The notes: generated by a model not told the origin, from the sequence alone. A DNA stretch of 64,000 bases from Phocoena phocoena (GCF_963924675.1 NC_089219.1:148262288-148326287), one strand, 5' to 3'; positions 44,854 through 57,094 are shown, counted from the stretch's first letter. A program made the numbers and translations.

Positions 44854-45429
44854 GGGCAGTTCAAACTCTTGTGTCCCTGATGCGAAGATGGCGTTGGAGT
44901 GCGATTTGGGGTATGGAGACCCAACAGTGCATCACGTAGCGCGTAGAGGAAAATATTTTGGAGAAATGCTTATGCCTCTTGTCTCCTGCCCTCAGTCTGG
45001 GAGCCCTGTATTCCTGAGGGGCGGAGTCCCAGGAAGGGGTGGAGGGGTGAAGAGGCCCCTCCCCTCAGTGGTCACTGGCTGGGGGAGGGGGCTTCGATAC
45101 CCAAGTGACAGGCGTCCATCTGTAAAGCTGGACTCTCCTTTATAGCCGGCTCCTAAGAAAAACACCACTCGGCCAAGCCAGGGGCATCTATTGACTTTTA
45201 CCATTTGGGGCACATTCTGGAGGTGAAAACCGGTTTTTCTGAAGTCTTGTCAGGGGCAGGCTTTGTTCAGATTTTGCCTCTTTAGTGGACTGGCTCCCTG
45301 AAGGAGCCCCTGTTTACCTGAGGAAGGGGCAATTCACAGAAAGGCTTGGGCATCTCCTCAGTAACTGGGTGGGACTTCCTTTGGACTTAGGGCCCCACCC
45401 TGTTCCCCACAACCTTCTTCTTCCCTAAA

Positions 45430-45870
45430 GAAGAGACGCGGAGAAAAAAAAAGGCAAATCACACAGGACTGTAAAGCCAATGAAATCAATGCTAAATCTC
45501 TCAAAGCAAATCATAGAGCCTGACAGCTGAGAAGTATTATTTGTTTTTTCGCCTTCCAGATTTCCACCAAGCCTGGTGTTTTAATCATATGTCTTGGGGA
45601 GAAGAGACCCATATAAGGGCAATTACAATGGATAAATGATTAAATGTTAGACCTGACATTTTTATGTGTCAAATATGTTGAAGTGCATTAACCTTTACAG
45701 AATTTACAGATATACAGAGATATATCTTGTATAGCGTCTCAAATATCTGCAATCTGCCCTCACTTAAATCTTACTTACATTTATTTTATTACAATATAAA
45801 TGGGTTTTAGACATCTTAATAGAGTTTTTTTTACACCATTCTGCAGGTCCTGCTGGCACTGCAGGGAGGC
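45430..45870. promoter_or_regulatory. Candidate conserved non-coding block
   Basis: About 440 bases of repeat-free AT-rich sequence with phased cores (gccaatgaaatcaatgct, tttaatcatatg, gataaatgattaaatg, ggcaattacaatgg). It is the most enhancer-like stretch of the 43-47 kb interval. No alignment available. Confidence 0.3.
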
Positions 45871-45874
45871 TGAG

Positions 45875-46968
45875 AGCAGTAGGTTTCCTTGCTGATTTCA
45901 AACAGTGTTCCAGCCACCTGCCTGGAGAACCCAAGGAGAGCAGGGATTCTGTGTCGGTTGTTCAAGCCCATGTCTCCGTTTTAGCTCAAAGGGGAGGTGA
46001 CTTAGAAGGCCAGGGAGTCGGCATCCAACAGCATGAATCACAGAGACAGAAAACTTTTAATTTTTATGAGTTACAGAAAACACACGCGTCCATAGCATCC
46101 ATTTTAGAAAGAATAAGCAGATCCCATCTGTGGTGCTTTTGCCAATCTGCCATCGCCCATCCCATCTGCGGAAGGATACTCACAGCAGATGTCTGCATCT
46201 CTCACACCTCTCACTGGGCCTTTCGTTTTCCAAGTCAAAGCTACTCTTGCAGCTGCTCTGGTGTCAGTTCCACGCCTCCTGAACTTCACTCCACTGAAAT
46301 CTGGTTGGGTATGAGACAGACTCCGGTGGAATGAAGGACAAGAGAAACACATGGACGGTCTGAGGTCTTTTTCTCAGAGGGTGGGCCACGTGTCAAGCCT
46401 GGCCTCTGCACGCAGGGTTGTTGCCTGGCCAAAAGCCTTCGGGATCTTTGAATCACAGACTTGGGAGGTGTGGGAGATCTGAGTACTCACATCTTCCCCA
46501 GGATCACTTCCTCCCAGGAGCTGCAGAGATCCAGCTCACTAAGATCCCCCTGTGTCTGCAGCACCAAAGATGCTGAGTGGTGGGGATGGCCTGCGGGACT
46601 GGGACCCTTGCCGTTTCTTGCCCTGGAAGCAGCCATTCCACAGCAGTCCATGTGGAAACTTCTCTGCGTTTACCTAGATGGACGCTGGTCATCCTCCTCT
46701 TTTGTCTGTGTCCCCCTGCGTGGGCCATAACTGAGCTTGGCCCTGGCTGCAGAAGGCAGGTGTTCTGAAATTGCTTTAGAAGAATCCATCTACTGTGCAC
46801 TTGCCTACCAAGGTGGAGGGAGGCAGGGGCGGGGGCGTTGCCCTCCAGAACACACTGTCCAGAAAGTGTGAACAGCAATTGGCAGGCCCATCTGTGGGTG
46901 CGAAATGGGAGGAGGAATGGCCGGCTGGAGCCAGGCACCCTCGTCGGGGCTGGGGCAGGAGGGCAAAT
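45875..46968. other. Unassigned unique sequence
   Basis: No repeat recognised. Frames up to 144 codons at 46504-46938 (minus) lack motifs and splice context. Confidence 0.3.
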
Positions 46969-46980
46969 GAGGGTGAGCCT

Positions 46981-47185
46981 TTTTTTTTTTTTGCGTTACA
47001 CGGACCTCTCACTGTTGTGGCCTCTCCCGTTGCGGAGCACAGGCTCCTGACGCGCAGGCTCAGCGGCCATGGCTCACGGGCCCAGCCGCTCCGCGGCATG
47101 TGGGATCTTCCCGGACCGGGGCACGAACCCATGTCCCCTGCATCGGCAGGCGGACTCTCAACCACTGCGCCACCAGGGAAGCCCT
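46981..47185 (-). mobile_element. CHR-2-type SINE with extra A-rich 5' segment
   Basis: A full minus-strand SINE (T-run to 'gccaccagggaagccc'). The TSD gagggtgagcct lies at 46969-46980 and 47227-47238. The right TSD is separated from the SINE head by a 41-base T-rich stretch (47186-47226) that belongs inside the insertion. Confidence 0.9.
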
Positions 47186-47239
47186 TTCCGTTTTTCTTTT
47201 TGTTTGTTTTTGTTTTTTTTTTTTTTGAGGGTGAGCCTT

Positions 47240-49885
47240 CTTGCTCTCACTCCTACAGACTCATCTAGGATGGCCACTTTCCGGGGGCCCCCCATGCTTT
47301 CCCAAACCTTCCTGGAAATGGCACCACTACATCTTCTCGGGGCTTGGGGATGGGGAATGTGGAGAGGGAGGCCGTAACCTGGATTTCAGAGACTGATAAA
47401 CAGAGAGGATGGAAACCCTCTGAGAGCTCTCTGTCCTCCTACAAAGAGATGCCATCCACCCGTTGCTATGTAGTTACTGCCCCTCCCCTTCCTCGCTGTG
47501 TTCAGACGTGCCCTGGGCTCAGTGTAAGCCCCATAAAAGGCTGTTCTCAGCACCGACTTGCTGACTGGGTGAGTTAGGGCAGATCCACCCTGTTGTTTGG
47601 AATACTTTCTTCCTGGGGCTTGTTCTGGCCCGATGCAGGGAGGCAGCGGCTTTGTAACGTGGCTCCCCACCCCCCATCCAACCCCCTGGGCGTTGGGCAT
47701 CTCAAAAAAGGCTCTTCAACAAGGGCTCGGGGTTCCAGCCATTGCTGAGGCAGAGCCCCACTTTCCTTGGTCAGGGCAAACACAGGGTGTGCTCTGGGCA
47801 GGGATCTGGGTACCGGGAGGAAGGAGGCTGGCCCATCCTCTCCCATCAGCCTTCTTCGTAAGTACTCGTGGCTCTCAATCATGAGAGAGAAATGTGCCCC
47901 ACTTGTGAATGATCTAGATGATATGGTCCCCCCGCACTGTCTTTGAACCATTTCATAGTTAAAGGAAGAAAGAGACCAACCTGTTTGGCTCTGATAAATG
48001 ATGGCAGGCGATGATGGGAGGAAATAGCTCTGGGATGGAAGGATTCTTTGCTTTCTCTCTGGATTTCAGCCCAAGTCAGAGAGCACAAGGGACAATTCCT
48101 CTCCCTCCAGACCCCCCTTACCCCACTCTTACCCCTCCCAACATGTACCGTCCACCAGATTCTTCAAATCCTCAATCGGAGCGTGCAGAGAGCACCACCC
48201 TCATATGGGGTCCTTAACCTCCAGGGTGGACACTCCAGTGATGGCAGAGTCTGTAAAAGCACTTTAACTGTGAAAGGCCGTGCAAATAGGAGGTAGCGCT
48301 GATATTAGAGAGCCCAGAAAAGGCAGGCCCTTCCCTTATCACCCTCCCCTCACCCTACAGACCTGCAGCTGCAACAAGACAGACAGGAAAGGATGAGCTG
48401 AAACCTGTATCAGGAACCTTGACCCACTCTGGACCCCATACCTCAAGTTCAAGATTCTTCTGCCCAATATGCCTTCGCCAACTTGATGTCCCAGTGACCT
48501 TTGCCTTGGCCACTTGCATTGTGGGGTTTGTTTGGAGAAGCAAACCACACATGTATTTGGCTATAGAGTAAGTTCATCCCCTGACTGCCCTCCTGTGCTC
48601 CCCAACCGCCTTCAGGACTGTGCCTTAAATGACTTCCTAATAAAACCAACTTGGACATGAGAACCAAAGAATGGAACCCAGGTCCTGAATCTACTGTTAG
48701 GGCTGCACCCTCTAGCCCAGGACTGAAAAGCCAGTCACCCTCCTGTTCCTCTAATTGGGTAAATTTTCACGAAACCAGACAGAACTGCAGTCATGGTACT
48801 TAACTGATTAGCTCCCACCTCACCACACCAGTTCCGATTATCAGTGAGATTTATTGCCTGGGATCCCTGGCAGTCTCCAAGAGAACATGGAACTGACTGG
48901 GGATTTGGTGAAAATACAGCAGGTTCAGTTCTTTTAGCCTTGGGGGAGGTTGATAATCAACTTCCAGTGTGTGGCTTTTTCCACAGCTCACTCTCTTCTC
49001 TTTACGCCCAATGATTCTCTTGATGGAGCCTCTTGGCTTTGGTTTTCCAATGCCCCCCACGCCCCAATCCAGAGATTTCAGACTCACCTGTCAGTATGAG
49101 TGTCTGTACCTTCAGGTAACAGGGCCTCCTCTGAGCTTGATTCAAAATAATACATAGATTTTTTTTCATCAGATAATTCAGAACAAAGAGATGGCTGGAG
49201 ACTCGTGCGCATGAGAGGAAGAAAAGGAATTCCAAGTCTTGGAATGTTCTTTCACTCCTAAGGTTTGAGGACCGGGAATGAGAAACGAGGAGCACTTACT
49301 GTATAAAGTGTCCAGCTGAGCAGGCCCCGTGCAGAACAGAAATGGGTCCTGAGCGCAGGTGGGGGCCGGTCCTGAACAGTCACTTTACCTTTAATTAAAA
49401 AAGCATATGAAAGCAGAGGAAAGGGGAGATGGAGTAGAGGGGAGCAAATTCAGCCAGAAAGCAAGAGTTTGGAGTACGGTGGGGCTCAGCTGAACTTTCA
49501 ACACAGACAATAAAAGAAAGAGAAGCCGGTTTTTCCAAGGCAAAGGTGAAGAAGTAGGACTCAGCCCCTTTCAAGGAGGTGGTGCTAGTTCCACACTTTA
49601 TTTATGCACCTCTCCGCCAAGCTTCGGGTTACCTGCCGAGCCCGCCCAATGCGGAGAGGCCTGGGCTGCTGGCTCCACCTCTCAGCACCCACACCCCCTG
49701 GGGGCCAGGAATGGCGAGGCCCTTCTGCACCTAACCTCGCTTTCTTACTGTTCTGTAAACACCAGAAAAAGGAGGGGAGGTCTCTATCCTTGGAGAGACT
49801 CAGGTGATCTGAGCACTGTTCCTGGCCTCCCAGAAACCTGGGGAAGGAAGAAAGGGAATCTCAGATCTTATCCCGGCTAGGAGGG
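47240..49885. other. Unassigned unique sequence
   Basis: No transposon identified. Many short overlapping frames; none has a recognisable domain or convincing splice pair. Confidence 0.3.
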
Positions 49886-49886
49886 G

Positions 49887-49887
<1 letters not shown>

Positions 49888-49937
<50 letters not shown>

Positions 49938-49944
49938 CGCGCGC
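49888..49944. repeat. (TG)n/(CG)n microsatellite
   Basis: An uninterrupted TG run (49888-49931) leads into a CG-rich alternating purine-pyrimidine run (to 49944), a sequence type able to adopt left-handed Z-DNA. Confidence 0.95.
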
Positions 49945-50488
49945 GCAGGTAGTGGAACTGGATGGCCTCTGGAGCTTTTAGCCGTACTCCTGGGTCCTAG
50001 CTCTACGCAGTGTACATCAGGAATCCAGCAGAGATCTGCCACCCCATCCAGGGACCCTTGGGTCCGAGGAGAGGCCCAGCCAGTGGGTTATCCTGGTATT
50101 TAGAACAGAGTGAGTTTGCTGCGCTCCTCGTGAAGAGTAAGAGGCTTTTATAATCCAAGAGGCTTTCAGACCCTCTTCTCTTTCATTCCAGGGGGTGGGG
50201 AAAAACACTACCCTGTGTGAGAGGAAGTTGGGAAGAGACAAAAGGAATTGGAGAAAGAGCCAGACAACTCATTAGGAACATTAAGGAGGTTGGTCTATCA
50301 ACTACTGATTATTTTAATTCCCCTTCCCCCGTTCCTCCCCATCTCCTTCTCCCCTTTCCCCATTTCTCCCTCTTGCCACACCGGGAGGGCAAGGGCGCTT
50401 GAAGTCTCCTCAGATGTGGTGTATTTTGCCAAGACTCCTAGCCTGACTTCCATGTGTTCTTAAGGCAGATCTCCCAATGCTCAGGGAA

Positions 50489-51183
50489 AGTAGATTCCTC
50501 CCCTCTCCCAGGAAAGGAGGGGAATTAAAGAACCCAATTTATAGGATATCGCGGGGCCGTGCTGTCCCACAGCGCTTCGTAGAACCCAAATTCTCTCTCT
50601 GCTCAAAATCTCTTCAGACATCAACCAATCCAAACTTCTTACCAAACAGATGGGAAAACTGAGGCTCTAAGAGGAGAATTTCTGTCTCAAGTTCGTGCAG
50701 CCAGTGTAGGGTTAAGATTCAAATATACCTGGATCTCCTGGCTTCCATTAAAGGGCTCTTTACAGCAGACACTCCGTGATTGCCTTCCCCAGTTCTGGAG
50801 GGCCTTGCGTCTGCCTGGAGCATTCTGCACTCTTTCTGGAAGAAGAAAAGGTTCCACTGGGGCTGATGGGAGGGAGATTTTCCAGGTGAGAGCTTTAGTT
50901 AAGTCTATGGACTTCTCCCCCAGACCATCAGGGCACATGATTTCCCTGACATCTGGACTCAGTTTGCCTTACCACAGCCTCAGCTCTTCCATTTCCCAAC
51001 CAGTAATGTAGACTGAGAAGTAGAGATGACCGAGATGAGCCACACTTGTGGAGTAGAGACCCTGTGCCCTTGTCCATCCGTCCCTCCCTCTATTTCATTC
51101 ATTCACTCTCTCCCTCACTGCCTCACTCCACGATGGCATCAACTCTGTACCAGGTGAGTGAGGGACTGTGCTTACCCTTGAGG
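50489..51183 (+). repeat. Tandem duplication, copy 1
   Basis: Unit starting 'agtagattcctcccctctcc' and ending 'gcttacccttgagg'. Repeated at a constant offset of 697 with no difference seen by eye. It contains a reversed MIR (about 50640-50750) and the start of an old dispersed repeat. Its left flank is the native one. Confidence 0.95.
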
Positions 51184-51185
51184 GG

Positions 51186-51880
51186 AGTAGATTCCTCCCC
51201 TCTCCCAGGAAAGGAGGGGAATTAAAGAACCCAATTTATAGGATATCGCGGGGCCGTGCTGTCCCACAGCGCTTCGTAGAACCCAAATTCTCTCTCTGCT
51301 CAAAATCTCTTCAGACATCAACCAATCCAAACTTCTTACCAAACAGATGGGAAAACTGAGGCTCTAAGAGGAGAATTTCTGTCTCAAGTTCGTGCAGCCA
51401 GTGTAGGGTTAAGATTCAAATATACCTGGATCTCCTGGCTTCCATTAAAGGGCTCTTTACAGCAGACACTCCGTGATTGCCTTCCCCAGTTCTGGAGGGC
51501 CTTGCGTCTGCCTGGAGCATTCTGCACTCTTTCTGGAAGAAGAAAAGGTTCCACTGGGGCTGATGGGAGGGAGATTTTCCAGGTGAGAGCTTTAGTTAAG
51601 TCTATGGACTTCTCCCCCAGACCATCAGGGCACATGATTTCCCTGACATCTGGACTCAGTTTGCCTTACCACAGCCTCAGCTCTTCCATTTCCCAACCAG
51701 TAATGTAGACTGAGAAGTAGAGATGACCGAGATGAGCCACACTTGTGGAGTAGAGACCCTGTGCCCTTGTCCATCCGTCCCTCCCTCTATTTCATTCATT
51801 CACTCTCTCCCTCACTGCCTCACTCCACGATGGCATCAACTCTGTACCAGGTGAGTGAGGGACTGTGCTTACCCTTGAGG
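51186..51880 (+). repeat. Tandem duplication, copy 2
   Basis: Appears identical to copy 1, joined by two extra G bases (51184-51185). Its right flank ('aactcccaacttagttacac') continues an old repeat, so it is the native right flank. The identical short frames in the two copies are not genes. Confidence 0.95.
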
Positions 51881-52075
51881 AACTCCCAACTTAGTTACAC
51901 ATGTACATGGACAGACAGAAAAAACAGGCCAATGAGAAAAACACGATGAATACCCCCCAAAAAGAAACTGCCAACTTTTGTCTGTGAGATTCAGGGAAGG
52001 TCCCACAGAGAAGGTGACACCTGAGCTGACTCTGAAAAGACGAGGAAGGGACAGGAAGTTGGTAAGGACCTGGCT
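51881..52075 (+). mobile_element. Ancient mammalian repeat, family uncertain
   Basis: 'gaactcccaacttagttaca' ... 'cagggaaggtcccacagaga' 'aggtgacacctgagctgact' follow the same old repeat plan as 28310-28650. Confidence 0.5.
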
Positions 52076-52079
52076 TGAA

Positions 52080-53650
52080 TGAAAGACCCGAGGAAGGAGC
52101 CCTTGCCCTCTAGTTCAGAAGCTCACCCAGCTCCCAGGTAGGACTAGAGGTAGGTGGCTCGCTGCTGGCCCCAAAATGTGGGGTGAAGGGAAGGGAATGA
52201 GGGGTACCGAGGGCAGAAAATAGGCACCAATCCTGCTGGTCAGATTCTTTCCCCTCCAGGGGTCATCTTAGATCTCTGAATTTGTTCAGCAAAATGGGAA
52301 CAAATTATAGCCCAGCTGACATGGCCGGGAAAGTCTCACCTGCCGTTTATTAGTAGTAGTATTATCTACCTTCCCCTCAACTCGATTCACAAGGGTCCAG
52401 GAGGATGCTCTGTGGACTGGCTGGACACTGGTTTGTATGGCGGGTCAACAAGGGGTGGGAAGCACATCAGGGTGGCTTTGCTGAAAGCCTCCTGTCTCCC
52501 CACCCCTGGGTCTGGCTCTTTGTTCCACAGTCAGCTTGAGAGGTAAAAGCCCTAGGAGTCCTCCTTGCCCCCAGACTTCTAGGTCCGCGTCTCTAAGACG
52601 CTTTCCCCAGACTCTTTCAAGGGTTGCCGCCCCGCCTGGCTGCCTGCGAGTGTGTGCTTGTGGGCAGAGGAGAATGCACTGGCGAGGGCAGGGCTGTTGG
52701 GCTGCGAGCGCGGGGATCCCATCTCCACTCAGGAGCTGGCCATTCTAGCGGTATTTGCTCATTTTCTCCAACAGAGCTGCACATTTTGTTTTGACTGTGT
52801 ATCCCTGATCCTGACTCCTTCTCCCCTCACCATGCCTGAGTCAGGCTGCTGTGCTGCGGAGGATCTTTGGTCCACACATGCCTCTCTGGGTCCCGGAAAC
52901 CCACGACAATTCCCTCTGCCCTGACCTCCAGCCCCTTATCTGACTGTCACCTCTTTATTTCTGAAGAAACAGGCAAAAGACTGCAAAGTCTCCCAAATGT
53001 TCTAGCACCTGATTCAATTAGATTCTGGTTACAAGCTCATCGAAGTTTGCAGCTGTACCTCCACACCTTGCGCTGTGCCTGAGGTCTTCCTTTGAAGGTC
53101 TGGAATCAGCTGCAATTCTTTCTACTGGGGAGGGACAGCAGAGGAGGTTCCAAAGAGCCCTGTTGTACAACATTTGGAGCGGGCTGGCCTCTTGGAGTGA
53201 AACAGAAAGGATAGTATGACACAAAGAGACAGCTTATTCCCAGGAACCTGCTGGGGACATCAGTGCCTATGCCTGGGGGATGGGGAGGGCCCCCTTGGGC
53301 TGCCTACAGACTGGAGCTTTCATTACCAGCTTTCCACTGGTCCTGGGCCTCCACTCTACATATTGAAGAGCCAGGAGGACCTCTTCCTGAGAGGTTTCTC
53401 AGGGCTCAAAGTCAGAAGGAATGCATGCTAATTCATCTGCCTCTACCTAGTTCTGTACTTTGGCCCAGAAAGTAACCGCACAAATGTAGGGTAGGGAAGA
53501 TGTGATTTAGCAGCAACATAAATAGAAAACAAAACAAAACAAGAAATTTAGGATTTGAGCTTATGGTAAGCTTTATGGGACTCAATGTTTTGATGTGGCT
53601 GCCAAAGGAGGAAACTCTATCTTTGGTTGTATTATTAGAAATATGAGACC
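52080..53650. other. Unassigned sequence with a small CpG-containing patch
   Basis: Nothing recognised as repeat. About 52560-52715 has a local cluster of CpG (gtccgcg, aagacgc, gccgcc, ctgcgag, gcgaggg, gagcgcgg), too short for a typical CpG island. Confidence 0.35.
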
Positions 53651-53654
53651 AGAA

Positions 53655-54030
53655 ACAAGGGAGGTGATATTCCTACTCTGTACTACTCGGATTATACTTG
53701 GTTTACTATGTTTGGTTATGGGCTCCACATTTTAAGAGGGGTCAAAACAAGTCTGAAAGTGAGAAAAAAAAATGATCAGAATGGTGAGAGGACTTGAACA
53801 TAGATCACTCTGACAAAGGATTAAGAGACAGGGGCTGATTAGCATGGAGAAGCAATTACTGGGGAGTAGAGGGAGGGATATGATAGCTGTTTTCATCAAT
53901 ACATGAAGGTGTGCCATGTAAAAGAGGTTTATATTTGTTCCTAGTGGTCTCATGGGATAGAATGAGGGGTAACTTCTTTTCCTATCCCCTGTTCCCTATA
54001 GAAGTAGCTTCTTAGAAATAGACCACAAAG
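53655..54030 (+). mobile_element. CR1/L3 LINE remnant
   Basis: 'agggaggtgatattcctact' 'ctgtactactcggattata', 'gggctccacattttaaga', 'gatcagaatggtgagagg' and 'gggatatgatagctgttttc' follow the 3' part of the CR1/L3 reverse-transcriptase ORF. Very old and inactive. Confidence 0.75.
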
Positions 54031-54143
54031 GACACAGGCAGGCAGCAAAAGAAACCTGATGGTTCTGGAGTCAATAGAGCCCCCTCAGAGAGGGTAAACG
54101 CTCACCCCAGAGTGGAAAGACTAGGCATGCTTTCTGCATACAC

Positions 54144-54157
54144 CCACCAGGTGGTAC
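54144..54157 (+). promoter_or_regulatory. CTCF-like site
   Basis: CCACCAGGTGGTAC matches the CTCF core CCASYAGRKGGCRS except for T in place of C. Motif only. Confidence 0.25.
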
Positions 54158-54464
54158 AGAACACCTGTCTGAACAGGTGGAGCCAAAGCCCTAAACCCAA
54201 GTCAGTAAATCAAATGGAGGCCCCTTCCTGCCCTCGTGAATACACCTTCCCTCCCACTTCATGGTATCTCCTTAGTTGACTTGCCTCGTGCAAGTGTTGT
54301 GCCCTCAGAAGTTGAGTTTGGGGTTGCTTTTCACTAGCCAGCCCTTTGTACATTGACTGTTTCCCGACACCACATCCCCACTCTGCACATACGATCCTGC
54401 GATCAGTGCACACCTCTATAATACATTACGTTATAGGTATTGATTTCTTGTCTTTCTGTCTCTC

Positions 54465-54550
54465 TAGACCTTGAACCTCTTTAAAGAAAGCCAGCACCTA
54501 GAAGTTCCTGGCTTGTGGTAAGTGCTCAGTAAACATTTGTTGACTGGGTG
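54465..54550 (+). mobile_element. L2/MIR3-type 3' tail
   Basis: 'ctagaccttgaacctcttta' and 'gtaagtgctcagtaaacatt' 'tgttgactg' are the standard LINE2-type tail. Confidence 0.7.
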
Positions 54551-54559
54551 AAGGTGAGG

Positions 54560-55365
54560 AGAGGCCTGAACTGGGAATTCTGACCCTCTGTTACTGAGGG
54601 GACTTGGGGTCTGGGGCTAACACCGCCGCCTCCAACTCCCCTGGCCCCATTACACTCCAATATGGATCAGAACTGTCCCAGAGTTTCAGGGTCTGCCACC
54701 AGATGTTTTCCTGCTCTGGGAGATCTGACGGCTTGTTGTTCACTCGTCTATTTCTGGGCTGGGGCTGGAGACCCCTCATTCCTGAGGTGAGCACATTCTC
54801 TGGAAGCTGTAGAGGCAGCAAGGTGGGCTGAAGCCGGCCCTGTTGTGGGTCTCCTCTCCCAGGCCCCTCCCTCCCAAGGCCTAACCTAGTCCTTCAGGTG
54901 AGAGAAACAACTTCGAGGCCTGCCCACGTGCCCCTCCTGGACAGAAGAGGGACCCCAGGGGACATTATGGTGCATGAAAGCAAAATCATTTGTCTTTAGC
55001 ACATTTGTCACTCTGGACATTTCCTACAGTTATTGGCTCCAAAAAAAGTCTCTTCAACTTGCTTGGAGGTTTTCTGGGTTGGGGGAATTTCCATTTCCAT
55101 GGAGAATGGTTGTTTGAGATTTTATTTTTCTACTTCAACATCTGAATACCACTTTAGGAAAGCAGAGGGGTGGGGGAGCATTCTTAATAGAAGAGGCTTT
55201 GAAAAGCTGAAGCAGTTCATGTTATTTGACATCAAGAGCAGAATCAAAATCTATCTCTGAGCTAGAGATAGCTTGCACCTTCCTCTGTCCTCTACTCGTG
55301 GCCCTCATCATTTGGAGAACTAGAGGGTTTGGAGAACACAGAGGAGAGACAGGTGTCATTTGTTT
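54560..55365. other. Unassigned sequence
   Basis: Nothing recognised. Confidence 0.3.
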
Positions 55366-55369
55366 ACTG

Positions 55370-55680
55370 ATAACTTCACTCAACCTTTCTTGTGCACCTA
55401 CTATGTGCCAGATACTCTATCAGATGCTGGAGATCAATGGATGGCTAAGATTGAACCCCTGGACACAAAGATTTTACAGTGCAGTGAGGGAGCCAGTGTG
55501 GTGACATGGGCTACAAGAGGAAGGGGCAAGGACAGTAGCCCCTGTGCTAGCTAGCAGTGTAGCAGCCAAGGAGGGAGGGAGGAGCCTCTGTCCCTGCCTT
55601 GTATATCAGTAAGGCTTCACGGAAGAGGTTCTACCCAGATGAGCTCAGAAATATAAGAGAAAATGTGCCAACTGGAGAAA
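55370..55680 (+). mobile_element. Ancient mammalian repeat, family uncertain
   Basis: 'gtgcacctactatgtgccag' 'atactctatcagatgctgga', 'gattttacagtgcagtgagg' and 'aaggcttcacggaagaggtt' follow the same old dispersed repeat as at 28310. Confidence 0.55.
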
Positions 55681-55684
55681 AGAG

Positions 55685-56935
55685 AGAATTTGGTGTGGGG
55701 ACTCCTTGGGGTGGCAGGGCTGAGCAGGGGTGGGCAGGTTGCCTTCTTCCTAAAGAAAAAGATAAAAAAGTGCAAGCTCTACCCTGGGTCACTGCCCAGA
55801 CAGCAGGTTTACTACCTGGGGGATCTGGAGTGAAGCATGGGAGGGGATTGAAAGAGCCCACGCTGCCTAGGAGGAAAAACAAATCTAGCCAAACTTCATC
55901 AGCACCTCTGCAAGGTGGATCTACACAGGTAATCAAGTTTGGCAATCTCTGTTGGCTGCCTCACCGCGTGTTTCTGTGTGTTTCATGAGATGCCAGTTAG
56001 AATTTGCTAAATAAAGAGGGAAGATCAGCAGTAGAGGGGCGAGTTTTAATGGGGAGAAACTGACTGGTGAGCTGGTAAAGGGAGACAGATAGACTTGAGG
56101 TCACCAGAATGCTTAGCTCGGCACCAGGTAGGGTTGGCCCGCACATGCGTGTCCGTGCCCATGTGTGCACGTGTACCTGAAGGTAATTACAGCATCAGGG
56201 CATTTTAGCCCAGTTTACCTGCTAGTCACAGAAAAGCGATTAGGTGGGCAAAATGAATGAGGTAGAAAAAGAGGCGGAGCATTGGACAGTCGCAAAACTT
56301 TTCTGTGAAAGGTTCCAACCCTTGCTGAGTTGTTGGAGGGGGAAATAAGCCAAGTTTGGGTCTCTCTTCTACCTGCCACTCTTAGAAGAAATAATTGGAA
56401 ACCAAACCTTCAGGTGGGGAGTCGTTTTGGGGCTCGGAGCACAAGTCTCTGCTCTCAGACGCTGGCGGGTGCCAGCTCATCCATCATGCATAGTCCTGGA
56501 GGAGCCGGCGCTGGTGCTGAGTTCAGCAGTTCCGAGCAATAGAACAATAAACCAGTCCGGGAGCCCTGTTGCTGCAGCGGAGTGGGGTAATCCTACAATT
56601 TAATAAGCAGGAACATGCAGCAGGACTGAAGCAAATTGTTTGGAGGTGATGAGATTGCAGTACCTTGCCGGGCCAGAGAGAAGCCTGAGAGAGGGAGTTT
56701 GGGGTTTGTCATGCGGGGGTGGGGGATGGGATGAGGGCAAGCTGAGGAAGAATTGGGCCAGCGCTTTACCGGTAACCCTGGGATTCACATTCCAAAGGCT
56801 AAGAGGATGGATGACCTAAGTCTATTCAGCATCTTTTTAAACTCAGGATGGGGTGGAGGGCTCACTCTCACTGAAGTGGGGCTGAACCAGGTGTTAGGCA
56901 GTGAGACCCCCTCTGGGATGGGCAGAGGGGTCAGA
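55685..56935. other. Unassigned sequence
   Basis: No repeat or exon recognised; the 129-codon + frame at 55599-55988 overlaps the old repeat and is rejected as coding. Confidence 0.3.
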
Positions 56936-56939
56936 CTCC

Positions 56940-57090
56940 ATTCATTGCTAATTGTGCCATTTAGTCAAGTCGCAAGTCACTCTGTTTCCTCATCTGTAAA
57001 ATGGGCATAATAATGATGCCTGGATAATGCATGGGTATATTCTCCTAAAACTATGAAGGCTTTCAGAATCATGATGAATGTTTATCACAC
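56940..57090 (+). mobile_element. MIR SINE remnant
   Basis: 'gtttcctcatctgtaaaatg' 'ggcataataatgatgcctgg' is an unmistakable MIR core. Confidence 0.85.
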
Positions 57091-57094
57091 CTGA

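Noticed and set aside
44717..45145. 142-codon + frame near the CTCF-like site
   Set aside because: No domain, no splice or promoter context, and overlapping frames on both strands are equally open in this GC-rich stretch.
50687..51708. Pairs of identical 83- and 68-codon frames, as if a duplicated gene
   Set aside because: They are identical only because the DNA is tandemly duplicated; part of each is a MIR remnant.
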